Shown here one piece after another: positions 42,783-50,730 of a stretch of 64,000 nucleotides of DNA. Source of the DNA: Arthrobacter woluwensis (GTDB lineage: Bacteria; Actinomycetota; Actinomycetes; Actinomycetales; Micrococcaceae); the NCBI RefSeq assembly GCF_900105345.1, contig NZ_FNSN01000003.1, positions 124,001 through 188,000 of the forward strand. The letters are read 5' to 3'. The position numbers and the translations under genes were made by a program. Position 1 is the first letter of the stretch. Each line of letters starts with the position of its first letter. Below the pieces are notes generated by a model. The model was not told the origin of the DNA and did no database searches. It saw only the letters and a program-made list of their open reading frames with translations.

Positions 42783-43799
42783 TCATTCCGGCGCCCGGCC
42801 CGCTCTCATCGCCTGGGCGCGGAAAGCCCGGGGGTTCGGGAGGTCCGCCGTCTCAAAAGCCCTGCGCAGGCGCTGCGTGTTATCGAATCCGGAATAGGTG
42901 GCGACCTCCTCCACCGTGAGATTCACATACATCGGATCGCTCAGCAACCGCTTCGCCTCTTGAAGCCGGCGGTCGCGGATGGCCTGGCTGACATTCTTCC
43001 CCTGCTGCGCATAGATGTCCTGGAGATTCCTGACGGACATCTTCAGAAGTGACGCGAGTTCGGTCACCGAGAATGAGGGATCGATATAGCGCCCGTTGAT
43101 CAGATACTGGGACTGACTGAACGCACCGGAGCGCCCGCGGCGCTCGGATTCACTGACACCCCGCACGCTCAGGACGATGCTGGCGACCATTTCCTGCAGG
43201 AATTGATCGATGAAGTAATTGTTGAGCGGACCTGCGGGGTGATGGTGGGCGACGGAGGTGCCGAAGGCGAGAATCGACTCGGAAAGTGTGCCGGCGGGAC
43301 CGAATTGCAGCGGGTCCGCGCCGAAGGACCCATTGTTATATCCTTCGAGAATTTCTTTGGATGTTTCAATGATGAGGACACGTGCGCCGTCGGAGAATTC
43401 AACGGTCCGGTTCTCGCCGGGCCGGAGGAGGAATCCATGGCCGGCCTGCCGGGCCATGGCCCCTCTTCTGGAATGCACACTCATCGTCCCTTCCGAGACG
43501 ATCGAGAGTTTCACCGACCCTATTCCCGGATCGTGATGGATATCGTAAACACCTCCGTCGATGACCACATCCGAAGCGCCGGTGTTGCCGGTGTAGAAAC
43601 TGATCCCCTGGGCCGAAAAGGTCGGCGACGACTGGGAGGACACACCGAACTTCCCGGCGCTCTCGACGTTGAGGAGCGTCCCTACTCCGGACGTGATGTC
43701 CTCGACGAGCCCGCTCTCCTCGACGACCAGCTTATTCTCGATGACCTTCCATTCAACGGGACCCCGGTGAGGGTGTGGAATCGGCGGCGTCGCCTTCAT
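42783..43799 (-). CDS. AraC family transcriptional regulator
   Basis: The 338-residue protein has a C-terminal AraC double helix-turn-helix ('INGRYIDPSFSVTELASLLKMSVRNLQDIYAQQGKNVSQAIRDRRLQEAKRLL' then 'VEEVATYSGFDNTQRLRRAF', about 235-325) and an N-terminal effector-like domain of the AraC-binding-domain-2 kind. ATG 43799 was selected; a longer in-frame start at 43850 lacks support. Overlap with a minus-strand small frame at 43753-43983 is possible. Its target may be the divergently oriented Tat-exported protein at 44307. Confidence 0.83.
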   Translation of the reverse strand: MKATPPIPHPHRGPVEWKVIENKLVVEESGLVEDITSGVGTLLNVESAGKFGVSSQSSPTFSAQGISFYTGNTGASDVVIDGGVYDIHHDPGIGSVKLSIVSEGTMSVHSRRGAMARQAGHGFLLRPGENRTVEFSDGARVLIIETSKEILEGYNNGSFGADPLQFGPAGTLSESILAFGTSVAHHHPAGPLNNYFIDQFLQEMVASIVLSVRGVSESERRGRSGAFSQSQYLINGRYIDPSFSVTELASLLKMSVRNLQDIYAQQGKNVSQAIRDRRLQEAKRLLSDPMYVNLTVEEVATYSGFDNTQRLRRAFETADLPNPRAFRAQAMRAGRAPE

Positions 43800-43983
43800 C
43801 GGTCTCCTTCGTCTTGCGAATCGTGCACAGCCTCGTGGCCACCGCCGCACCCGGACTGAGCTCCACGGGCGCAGGCACCCAGGTCACCGCGCGGACGTCC
43901 CCGGCGAGGTCGAAAGCAGCCGGGATCCCCACAACAGGCGGACGATGGTTCATTTCGCGCAGGAAGTGCGTCGAATTGCGCAA
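43753..43983 (-). CDS. Possible small protein overlapping the AraC gene start
   Basis: This 76-codon frame begins at ATG 43983 and overlaps the AraC coding start by 47 bp. Its product (e.g. 'VTWVPAPVELSPGAAVATRLC') is protein-like and acidic at the end but matches nothing I know, and no strong ribosome-binding site is visible. It may be translationally coupled to the AraC gene or may be chance. Confidence 0.3.
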   Translation of the reverse strand: MRNSTHFLREMNHRPPVVGIPAAFDLAGDVRAVTWVPAPVELSPGAAVATRLCTIRKTKETDEGDAADSTPSPGSR

Positions 43984-44306
43984 TTCCCCCGGCGGTTGGT
44001 CACAAGTGTGAGTGTGTTTCCGCGCGTTTCGTGACGCGGAAAACTGTGATTAATTTGTTTCCGGCCCTCGGACATTGACCGGGCGTCAAGGCTGCGAGAA
44101 CGCCCGGATGCCCCTCACAGTAACCTGAGGAATACCACCGGCCACGTCATTTTTCTGCAAAGTGTCGTCTGGCACGTTTATGTCGATTGTTTGGCGCAGA
44201 TTTCATTCTTTTGGTTGAAAGCGCTCAATTCATGATGCATTGTTGGCTCGAAACAGTGCCTCGGAGATTCAGCTTCCGAACTACTTCATTCCATGGGAGA
44301 AAAACC
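43984..44306. other. Regulatory intergenic region between AraC gene and Tat-exported protein gene
   Basis: These 323 bp hold no convincing gene and are noticeably AT-richer than the surroundings, especially 44150-44290. An inverted repeat TTTCCGCG-N10-CGCGGAAA lies at 44017-44042. The low GC and the divergent genes make this the likely shared promoter region, with the palindrome a candidate AraC-type or other operator. Confidence 0.5.
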
Positions 44307-44960
44307 TTGCCCGACATCACTCCGCCTTCAGCCCACCAGGTCACCCGCCGCTCCGTCGCACGGTCCGCCGTGTGGGCGACGCCCGTCATCGCCGCCGCCG
44401 TCGCCGCTCCGGCGGCCGCCGCCTCCGTGACCCCGACCTGTCCCACCTGCATCAAAGCCGGCATCCCCCTGGTGGGCGGCCTGGCGTCCGGCGCCTGGAC
44501 CTCGCAGGCACTGGTCGCCGGCAACAAGGGCACCATCGCCCTGGGAGGCGCTTTCGGCCTCGACGCGACCCAGTGCGGGATCACCTGGCAGAACATCTTC
44601 CAGCCGGCCTTCACCTTCGTCGTCACGCAGGCCACGCTGACCATGTCCGACGGCCGGACCTACAACTCCGGGGTCGGTGCGGGCGTCGGAGCCGGCAACA
44701 CGTCCACCGTCGGCGTCTTCCCGAGCGCCTTCGTCTTCACCAACGTCTCCCTCCCGAACGGCGGAGCGGTCGTGGGCATCGGATCCTATCCAGTCGTTCC
44801 CAAGACGCTGTCGGTGAACGTCACCCTGTCACTCCAGTACGGCCTCGGCCTGACCCTCCAGTGCCCTTACACGCTGACGTGGAACCTCAACGGTGTGGCC
44901 ACCGGTGGGGTGGCCTTCGGCATCGGCACCGTGAACTTCTCGGGTGTCGCCACCGTCTGA
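44307..44960 (+). CDS. Tat-exported protein of unknown function
   Basis: The 217-residue precursor starts at TTG 44307, supported by GGGAGA seven bases upstream. The signal contains the twin-arginine motif 'TRRSVARSAVWATPVIAAAVAAPAAAAS'. The mature part is Gly/Val/Thr-rich, predicted largely beta, with Cys in 'TCPTC', 'TQCGITW' and 'LQCPYTLTW', which could form disulfides. I do not recognise a family. It is preceded by an AT-rich promoter region and followed by a small soluble protein gene, which may be co-expressed. Confidence 0.65.
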   Translation: MPDITPPSAHQVTRRSVARSAVWATPVIAAAVAAPAAAASVTPTCPTCIKAGIPLVGGLASGAWTSQALVAGNKGTIALGGAFGLDATQCGITWQNIFQPAFTFVVTQATLTMSDGRTYNSGVGAGVGAGNTSTVGVFPSAFVFTNVSLPNGGAVVGIGSYPVVPKTLSVNVTLSLQYGLGLTLQCPYTLTWNLNGVATGGVAFGIGTVNFSGVATV

Positions 44961-45043
44961 GGCCTCCCGCCTCGTCATCTCCCCCGGTTCCCGGCCTGAG
45001 CCTTCAGGCCTCCGTCCGGACGATTTCTACCGAAGGAAACAGC

Positions 45044-45358
45044 ATGACTAGCATCCCGTTCACCCAGGCCCGCGCAGATCAGATCGTGGCAGGCGTCAAC
45101 CAGACCGACGCCGCCGCCTTCGCCGCCGTCCTCGCGCTGCCGGACAACCTGGTCCCCCTCCCCGCGGTCGCCGCGAACACCTCCTGGCCGGCCGACGCCC
45201 GCATCGACGCTTCGACGTTCGTCGCCAACGGCAGTGCCGGCGTCGCGCAGATCTCCTCGAAAGGCCTGTCCGCCGAGCTCTCTCTCGTGCTCCAGGACGA
45301 CGTCTGGAAGATCGCCCCGAGCGGCGCCTACGGCAACGAGGTCGAAGCCGCCCGCTAG
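45044..45358 (+). CDS. Small hypothetical protein
   Basis: The 104-residue protein has no signal peptide and no Cys; it has helical start 'FTQARADQIVAGVNQTDAAAFAAVLALPDNLVPLP' and a beta-like end 'LSLVLQDDVWKIAPSG'. No family recognised, although the terminal segment is reminiscent of NTF2-like folds. GAAGGA precedes ATG 45044. It lies 83 bp after the Tat-exported gene and is probably in the same transcript. Confidence 0.55.
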   Translation: MTSIPFTQARADQIVAGVNQTDAAAFAAVLALPDNLVPLPAVAANTSWPADARIDASTFVANGSAGVAQISSKGLSAELSLVLQDDVWKIAPSGAYGNEVEAAR

Positions 45359-45458
45359 CCGGTTCACCCCCGGCCCGAAGTCTGGGCACCTCACCCGATG
45401 GGGGAGTGAGATGCCCACCACGCGTGACCTTCACCGACACCTCGAAGGCCACGCACCG

Positions 45459-45509
45459 CAAGCGTGGCTGCACTGCATGCCCCCCTAGGTGGAAGTGCAG
45501 CCACGCTTG
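45459..45509 (+). terminator. Hairpin after the Tat/small-protein pair
   Basis: A 16-bp perfect inverted repeat (CAAGCGTGGCTGCACT and its complement, 45459-45474 and 45494-45509) with a 19-nt loop lies 100 bp after the small-protein stop. Confidence 0.65.
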
Positions 45510-45540
45510 TCCCACCCACCACCAAGGACACCTCCCTCAT

Positions 45541-45792
45541 ATGCTCCTCTTTCAGAACGTGCTGGACCCGAACAACGGAAAGCCTCTGCTCCTCGAAGCC
45601 GAGGGAAGCGACTATGAGGAAGCGCGCGCGAAACTCCTCCGGCGCCTTGAGGACCTGGCCCGGGGCGGCGGAGAGGCGACGTCCGGCTCCCCCGCCCTCA
45701 CGCGGCGGGCCTCGCTGGTCCGCCATGTCGCCGAAACCACGCCGGGGACGACCGGGATTCCGCCGTGCGCATGCTGTTTCCGCACCGTGTGA
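45541..45792 (+). CDS. Small hypothetical protein
   Basis: The 83-residue product has an acidic, helical N-half ('EGSDYEEARAKLLRRLEDLARGG') and a basic C-half ending in 'PPCACCF'. No family is recognised. AAGGA is rather far (about 13 bp) before ATG 45541. A longer in-frame start at 45406 would run through the hairpin at 45459-45509 and is not favoured. Real-gene status is uncertain. Confidence 0.4.
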   Translation: MLLFQNVLDPNNGKPLLLEAEGSDYEEARAKLLRRLEDLARGGGEATSGSPALTRRASLVRHVAETTPGTTGIPPCACCFRTV

Positions 45793-45826
45793 GCCTGCCG
45801 CCAGGCCAAGGACCGGAGAACGCTGA

Positions 45827-46030
45827 ATGTCGCCTGTGACCCACCGGATCACTGTCGGAGACCTTGTACGAGTCGCCCGCCCCACCGTCATCGAGGGGAC
45901 CGACTACACGGACCGCAGAGGAACCGTGATGCGCGAACGCTTCGACGTCCGCGGATTCACCCTGTTCGTCACCTTCCCCGAGGCAGGGCTGGCGTCGGAC
46001 TGGTTCCACCCCGATGAACTGGAGCGATGA
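45827..46030 (+). CDS. Small hypothetical protein, SH3/KOW-like
   Basis: The 67-residue protein reads 'ITVGDLVRVARPTVIEGTDYTDRRGTVMRER' followed by 'LFVTFPEAGLASDWFHPDELER', an arrangement of short beta strands like small SH3/KOW-like domains. GGAG precedes ATG 45827. The function is unknown; it lies between other small genes near stress-associated ones. Confidence 0.55.
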   Translation: MSPVTHRITVGDLVRVARPTVIEGTDYTDRRGTVMRERFDVRGFTLFVTFPEAGLASDWFHPDELER

Positions 46031-46218
46031 GCCGACGCGGGCACGACGGCGCCCGCCTCGGAGCCCCCTCCCGCCCCTCTCCAGGGGCTGAACGATCGCC
46101 ACAGTGTAGGACCGAAAACCCCGAGCAGAAAGGGGGTTAACCGGCTCCCGTGAGACCTGTTTGAGTGGTTTCAAGGTCGCAGCAGCGGCCGGTTGGAAGC
46201 ACACGAAAGGAGATCATC

Positions 46219-46455
46219 ATGGCCGATCGCGAAAACCCAGGTCAGTTCGGAAACCGTGAAGACACCGAGGAGCAGGCCCGTCGTGGAGGCGAGTCGAGTT
46301 CCGGCCAGTTCGGTGCGGAGAACGGCGCCGACCCCTCAGAGGCCGGCCGCAAGGGCGGCGAGAACAGCTCCGGCCAGTTCGGAGCCGAGAACGGCGCCGA
46401 CCCCTCAGAAGCCGGACGTCGCGGAGGCGAGAACAGCCATGGCGGCAACGGCTGA
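46219..46455 (+). CDS. KGG-repeat stress-induced protein
   Basis: The 78-residue, highly hydrophilic protein contains a 24-residue segment repeated nearly exactly ('SSGQFGAENGADPSEAGR' followed by KGGEN or RGGEN), the style of stress-induced KGG proteins (PF10685, YciG/GsiB-like). Such hydrophilins rise during desiccation, starvation or heat. AAGGAG is upstream of ATG 46219. Confidence 0.8.
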   Translation: MADRENPGQFGNREDTEEQARRGGESSSGQFGAENGADPSEAGRKGGENSSGQFGAENGADPSEAGRRGGENSHGGNG

Positions 46456-46571
46456 TTGAAGCGATCACCCTCCGACGGCCCGCGCGCACCCTCACGGTGT
46501 GTGCGGGCCGCCGGTCCCGCCCCCCCGGGGCACCGAATTCATGCGTTGAAGAAGTGAAAAGAGGTTCCGAC

Positions 46572-47144
46572 ATGGCGCGGATCCACCAGGACATCACCGT
46601 GGATGTCCCCCGAGAGGATGCCTATGAGCTGTGGAGCCGGGTCGAACTCCTGCCATGTTTCCTGAGGCATCTCACCTCAGCCGTCCCCCTCGGCGACGAG
46701 CTGGTCTGCTTCACCACCGAGATCGGCCGACGACGCCAGTTCGTCGCACGTGTCCGGCAGCATCGGCCGGGCCACGTCATCCGATGGTCGTGCGCGGAAG
46801 AGCCCAGCCACCAGGGCGAGATCACGTTCGTGCAGGTGAGTCACCGACGGACCCGCGTCGACTTCACGATCCTCTGGGACCCTGCCCGCATGTCCGAAAC
46901 CTCAGGATCGCTCTTCCGTCTCGATCAGCTCAGCGTTCTGGAGGACCTCCAGGAATTCAAGCGCCTGGCGGAGGCAAGCCGTCGCGAAGAGGCCCGGCAC
47001 CATCGGTTCCTCCCCCGGAAGAGCAAGGATTTCCACGATCTGGTCTCAAGGATCCTGCGTGGCCCGAATCCGGCGTCCAGTCGCCGCACCACACCGGAAA
47101 CCGGCGAAACCCCGGTCGACGGAGCGCAGCCGACCCCCACGTAG
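46572..47144 (+). CDS. SRPBCC family protein (polyketide cyclase/dehydrase-like)
   Basis: The 190-residue protein has the START/SRPBCC helix-grip fold: N-terminal 'IHQDITVDVPREDAYELWSRVELLPCFLRHLTSAVPLGDEL', beta-sheet 'TFVQVSHRRTRVDFTILWD' and a C-terminal helix ('LFRLDQLSVLEDLQEFKRLAEA'). The basic tail is Pro/Thr-rich. These proteins bind hydrophobic ligands. Close neighbours are stress genes. It converges on the luciferase-like operon. Confidence 0.78.
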   Translation: MARIHQDITVDVPREDAYELWSRVELLPCFLRHLTSAVPLGDELVCFTTEIGRRRQFVARVRQHRPGHVIRWSCAEEPSHQGEITFVQVSHRRTRVDFTILWDPARMSETSGSLFRLDQLSVLEDLQEFKRLAEASRREEARHHRFLPRKSKDFHDLVSRILRGPNPASSRRTTPETGETPVDGAQPTPT

Positions 47145-47166
47145 AAAGCCGTGTCCCGGAACGCGC

Positions 47167-47210
47167 GATGCCGCCGTCGTCGTCTCTTCCGGGACGACGA
47201 CGGCGGCATC
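47167..47210. terminator. Bidirectional terminator hairpin
   Basis: An 18-bp perfect stem (GATGCCGCCGTCGTCGTC and complement) with 8-nt loop lies between the convergent stops of the SRPBCC gene and the monooxygenase operon. Its architecture differs from the 61-nt element family. Confidence 0.8.
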
Positions 47211-47228
47211 AGCCGCTTCTGCAGCGCG

Positions 47229-48647
47229 TCAGTCGCGCACGGGCACCGGGAGGCCCAGATGCTCGCGGAGCGTGCTCCCGCGGTACTCGGTCGGATACAC
47301 GCCGCGTTGCTGCAGCGCCGGGACCAGGTGGTTCACGATCTCGTCCAGGCCGGTCGGGATGAGCCACGGGGAGATGTTGAACCCGTCCACCACGCCGTCC
47401 CGCGCATACTCGGCCAGGTGATCCGCCACCGACTGGTACGAGCCCGTGAAGGTCGCGTCTCGGCGAGCAGACTGGGCCGTGACGAACTGCCGGATGGACA
47501 GCCCCTTGTCCTTGGCCTCCGCCCGCCACTGATCGGCCAGCTGCCGGGCCCGGGCCCCGTGGAACCCGCTGCCGCGCGTCTCGCTCGTCTCCTCCACCAC
47601 CGGGTCGATCTCCGGCAGAGGGCCATCGGGGTCGTAGCCGGACAGGCTCGTGCCCCAGAACTGCTCCAGGAACGCGATCGCCTGCTGGGGTCCGATCTGC
47701 TGAGACCGGACCCAGGCCTTCTTCTCCAGCGCTTCGGCCTCCGTGGGCGCCAGGATGAACTCACTCGCGGGGAAGATCTGGAGCTCGTTGGGGTGACGGC
47801 CCGCCGCCACCGTGCGCTCCACCAGATCCGCCCGGAAGGACCGTGCATCCTCCAGCTGCGGATGGGCGGAGAAGATCACGTCCGCCTGACGCGCCGCGAA
47901 ATCCCGGCCTTCCGGGGAGTCCCCCGCTTGGAACAGCACCGGGCGGTGCTGCGCGCTGCGCGGCAGCCGCGGGACGACGTCCACCGAGTAGTGCTGCCCC
48001 TCATGCCGGACCCGGCGCGCGAAGGCGCCTCCCTCACCCGAACCGGACGCCCACGACTCGGCCGCACCGCTCTCCGCGATCACGCCGTCGTCCCAGGAAT
48101 CCCAGATCTCCTTGGCCACCTTCACGAACGCCTCCGCGTGCGTGTACCGGTCGGCGTGGTCCAGGTATCCCCCGCGCCGGAAGTTCTGTCCCGTCCACGC
48201 GTTGTCCGTGGTCACGATGTTCCACGCGGCCCGGCCACCCGAGATCAGATCCAGCGACGCGAGGCGGTGCGCCAGGTCCGCAGGGTCGTTGTACGTGGTG
48301 TTCTGCGTGGCGACGAGGCCGATCTTGTCCGTGACACCGGCCAGCGCGGCGAGCATGGTCTGGGCGTCGGGACGGCCCGCCACATCCAGTTCGTGGACAC
48401 GGCCGAGGTGCTCCCGCAGGCGCAGGCCCTCCCCCAGGAAGAACGCCGCGAACAGGCCGCGTTCGGCGGTCTGGGCGATCCGGCGGAACGACTCGAAGTC
48501 GGTCTGCGAACCCGCCTCGGGCGTCTTCCACACGGTACCCGAATTGACGCCCTGGAAGAAGATCCCGAACTGGATCTGCCCGCTCGGCCGGAAGTCCGCC
48601 GCGGTGTGTCTCTGCGTGCTGTGTCCCTGCGTGCTGTCGCCGCTCAT
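47229..48647 (-). CDS. NtaA/SnaA/DszA-family FMN-dependent monooxygenase
   Basis: The 472-residue enzyme is an LLM flavoprotein of the NtaA/SnaA/SoxA(DszA) family, with 'FGIFFQGVNSGTVWK' at the start, 'RLASLDLISGGRAAWNIVTTDN' and 'PVLFQAGDSPEGRDFAARQADVIF' in the central barrel and 'VDGFNISPWLIPTGLDEIVNHLVP' near the end. Such enzymes need reduced FMN and O2 and attack C-S or C-N bonds. ATG 48647 overlaps the previous stop by 4 bp. It is the last gene of a large transport and oxygenase operon, suggesting organosulfur or N-acylated cysteine-derivative breakdown. Confidence 0.83.
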   Translation of the reverse strand: MSGDSTQGHSTQRHTAADFRPSGQIQFGIFFQGVNSGTVWKTPEAGSQTDFESFRRIAQTAERGLFAAFFLGEGLRLREHLGRVHELDVAGRPDAQTMLAALAGVTDKIGLVATQNTTYNDPADLAHRLASLDLISGGRAAWNIVTTDNAWTGQNFRRGGYLDHADRYTHAEAFVKVAKEIWDSWDDGVIAESGAAESWASGSGEGGAFARRVRHEGQHYSVDVVPRLPRSAQHRPVLFQAGDSPEGRDFAARQADVIFSAHPQLEDARSFRADLVERTVAAGRHPNELQIFPASEFILAPTEAEALEKKAWVRSQQIGPQQAIAFLEQFWGTSLSGYDPDGPLPEIDPVVEETSETRGSGFHGARARQLADQWRAEAKDKGLSIRQFVTAQSARRDATFTGSYQSVADHLAEYARDGVVDGFNISPWLIPTGLDEIVNHLVPALQQRGVYPTEYRGSTLREHLGLPVPVRD

Positions 48648-49801
48648 GCCTGTGCCCCGGTCCCGGCCGCGACGCTGCGCGCGGCCTCCGTCGAATAGCG
48701 ATTGACCGCGCGCTCCAGCCCGAGCACGGCGCGGAAGGCGTCTCCCGGCGCCGTCGGGCGCAGGAGGTTCCGCGAGCGCAGCAGCGGGAGGGTCAGCGCG
48801 GACAGTTCCGGCAGGTCCGTGTCGAGGACGGCCGGGTGCAGGCGGACTCCGTCGGCGAGGCCCAGGAGCTCCGCGAGGGTCTCCGCAAGCTCCTCGGCCG
48901 CCCCGGCGAACCGCGCACGCTCGCTGGACCACGGCGTGGCCGCGTCCAGCGCTGCCAGGCGGTCGGCGGCGCTCAGGCCCCGCGCGTCGAGCACCACGTC
49001 CAGCGCGGCGATCAGGGCGGGACCGCCCTCGGACCGGAGACCGAACTCCTCCCGCGCCCCGGCCAGCCGGGTGCGGAGGTTCTCGAGCGAGGGTGCGCTC
49101 ACCAGGACGGCGTCCACCTCGCGCGGCGACAGCGGGCCGTCCCCCGAGACCAGGTCGGCCGGTGCCACGACGGGCAGCTGACCCTGCAGGGGGCGCGGAA
49201 TGATGGATGGGCCCTTCACGAAGTAGCCCTCACCGTCGCCCAGGTCCGCCTGGAAGTCGGCGTAGTGGAGACGGTCGGCGTCGAGGTAGCGGCCCGAGGC
49301 GACATCCTTGATGACCGCGTCGTCCTCCCAGGAGTCCCACAGCCGGCGGTTCGCCTCGACGGACGCGCCCGCCTCGGCACGGCGCCGGTCACCGTCCGCG
49401 ACGGAACGCCCGACGGCGGCGGCCTCCCGCGCGTCGTCGCTCGCCGCGAGCAGCCAGCCGCCACGGCCCTGCGACACGTAGTCGAGGCTGGCCAGCTGCG
49501 TCGCCACATGGAACGGCTCGGTGTAGACGGTGTCGACCTCGGGCAGGAGCCCGATCGCATGGGTCAGCGGCCCCACGAACGCAGCACGCTGCAGGGCGTT
49601 GAGCCGGGCCTGCGCGTCGGCGCCCTCCGGCAGGGGGCCGTCCGCATAGCTCAAGGCGTGGAAGCCCGCCGATTCCGCGGCGAGCGCCACGTCCCGGAGC
49701 CGCTCGGGGCCCAGGACCGCTGCGGGCGCCGTGCGACTCGCGCGCCAGGCGGCCGGGTGCGATCCGGCGCCGTCCGCTTCGAGGATGAGGAACCCGCTCA
49801 T
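48644..49801 (-). CDS. Luciferase-like (LLM) protein, divergent
   Basis: The 385-residue protein has LLM features ('VALAAESAGFHALSYAD' and 'QLASLDYVSQGRGGWLLAASDD'), but the central segment contains Ala/Leu-rich stretches and the C-terminus is unusual. It probably retains a TIM barrel and FMN binding, perhaps as a partner of the adjacent monooxygenases. ATG 49801 overlaps the DUF1684 gene's stop by 4 bp. A longer in-frame extension to 49951 lies in that gene and is rejected. Exact activity cannot be told. Confidence 0.7.
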   Translation of the reverse strand: MSGFLILEADGAGSHPAAWRASRTAPAAVLGPERLRDVALAAESAGFHALSYADGPLPEGADAQARLNALQRAAFVGPLTHAIGLLPEVDTVYTEPFHVATQLASLDYVSQGRGGWLLAASDDAREAAAVGRSVADGDRRRAEAGASVEANRRLWDSWEDDAVIKDVASGRYLDADRLHYADFQADLGDGEGYFVKGPSIIPRPLQGQLPVVAPADLVSGDGPLSPREVDAVLVSAPSLENLRTRLAGAREEFGLRSEGGPALIAALDVVLDARGLSAADRLAALDAATPWSSERARFAGAAEELAETLAELLGLADGVRLHPAVLDTDLPELSALTLPLLRSRNLLRPTAPGDAFRAVLGLERAVNRYSTEAARSVAAGTGAQA

Positions 49802-50730
49802 GCTGCGGCCTCCTTCTCGGAAGTCCCGGCGGCCTGCGGGGTCTCCGCGGTGGCCCGCTCGACCGGCAGCTTCTCCCCCGCCTCGACGGCCACCGGCAGA
49901 CGGTTCCCCGCGGGCGGCAGGGGGCACGTGGCGAAGTCCGTGTAGGCGCACGGCAGGTTCACCGTCCGGTTGAAATCCAGGACGGCGGTCCCGTCCTCGG
50001 CTGGGGTGACCACGAGGGAGCGGTTGGCCGGGTACGTGGTGTCACCGCTGGTCAGGTCCGTGAACAGCACATTCAGAGTGCCGGGTGCGTAGCCGTTGAA
50101 GGCGGTCAGCACGTGCTCCTGGCCTCCCAGGGTGAACCGCAGGCGGGCGGGCGACTCATAGACATGCTCGATCCCCTCCACCACGGCCCCCACCGTGACG
50201 GCCTGCGGCTGCTCGAAGTACTCGACCTGCGCCGTCACGGCGAACTCCTCAGACGCGGGGTAAGCGGGCGTGCCCGGGTATCCGGCGCGGAGCGAGTAGC
50301 CGGGGTCGCGGGGGCGGACCACCAGGAAACCTCCCCGGCGGGCGACCTCGATCTGCACGCGACCGTGGTCCAGGAGCACCGCGTCCCGCTCGGCGATGGG
50401 GCCGAGGACGGTGGTGCTGCCCGTGCCGTCCGGGTTCAGCTCGCGACCGTCCCAGCTGAGACGTTCGACGGCGGACAGCGTGATGGTCACGGTGTCCTCG
50501 ACCGCGTTCCAGAGGCCGGGGATGCCCGGGATCCGCTGGGGCGCGTCATCCAGGAAGTGCAGTCCGGTGACCGCGAGGAACCCGTGGGGCGCGGCCCGCT
50601 GCTCCTCGTGACGGGCGTGCCAGGCATCCCACTCGGCCTGGAAAGCGCCGGGCTCCGGGGCCGCCGTGGCGGCCTGGCCGGTCACGGCCGTGGCGTTGTC
50701 GGCCGTGGTGCTGTCAACTGACGAAGGCAT
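49798..50730 (-). CDS. DUF1684 domain protein
   Basis: The 310-residue protein has the DUF1684 signature: 'WDAWHARHEEQRAAPHGFLAVTGLHFLDD' at the start, 'FTDLTSGDTTYPANRSL' and a C-terminal 'FNRTVNLPCAYTDFATCPLPPAGNRLPVAVEAGE' with conserved Cys. The family is widespread and of unknown enzymology. Embedding it between two flavin monooxygenases suggests a role in the same pathway. It overlaps the upstream LLM gene by 17 bp and the downstream one by 4 bp. Confidence 0.82.
   Translation of the reverse strand: MPSSVDSTTADNATAVTGQAATAAPEPGAFQAEWDAWHARHEEQRAAPHGFLAVTGLHFLDDAPQRIPGIPGLWNAVEDTVTITLSAVERLSWDGRELNPDGTGSTTVLGPIAERDAVLLDHGRVQIEVARRGGFLVVRPRDPGYSLRAGYPGTPAYPASEEFAVTAQVEYFEQPQAVTVGAVVEGIEHVYESPARLRFTLGGQEHVLTAFNGYAPGTLNVLFTDLTSGDTTYPANRSLVVTPAEDGTAVLDFNRTVNLPCAYTDFATCPLPPAGNRLPVAVEAGEKLPVERATAETPQAAGTSEKEAAA

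Noticed and set aside
45406-45792. A longer start for the 83-residue small gene
   Set aside because: It would translate through a 16-bp perfect hairpin; ATG 45541 avoids this.
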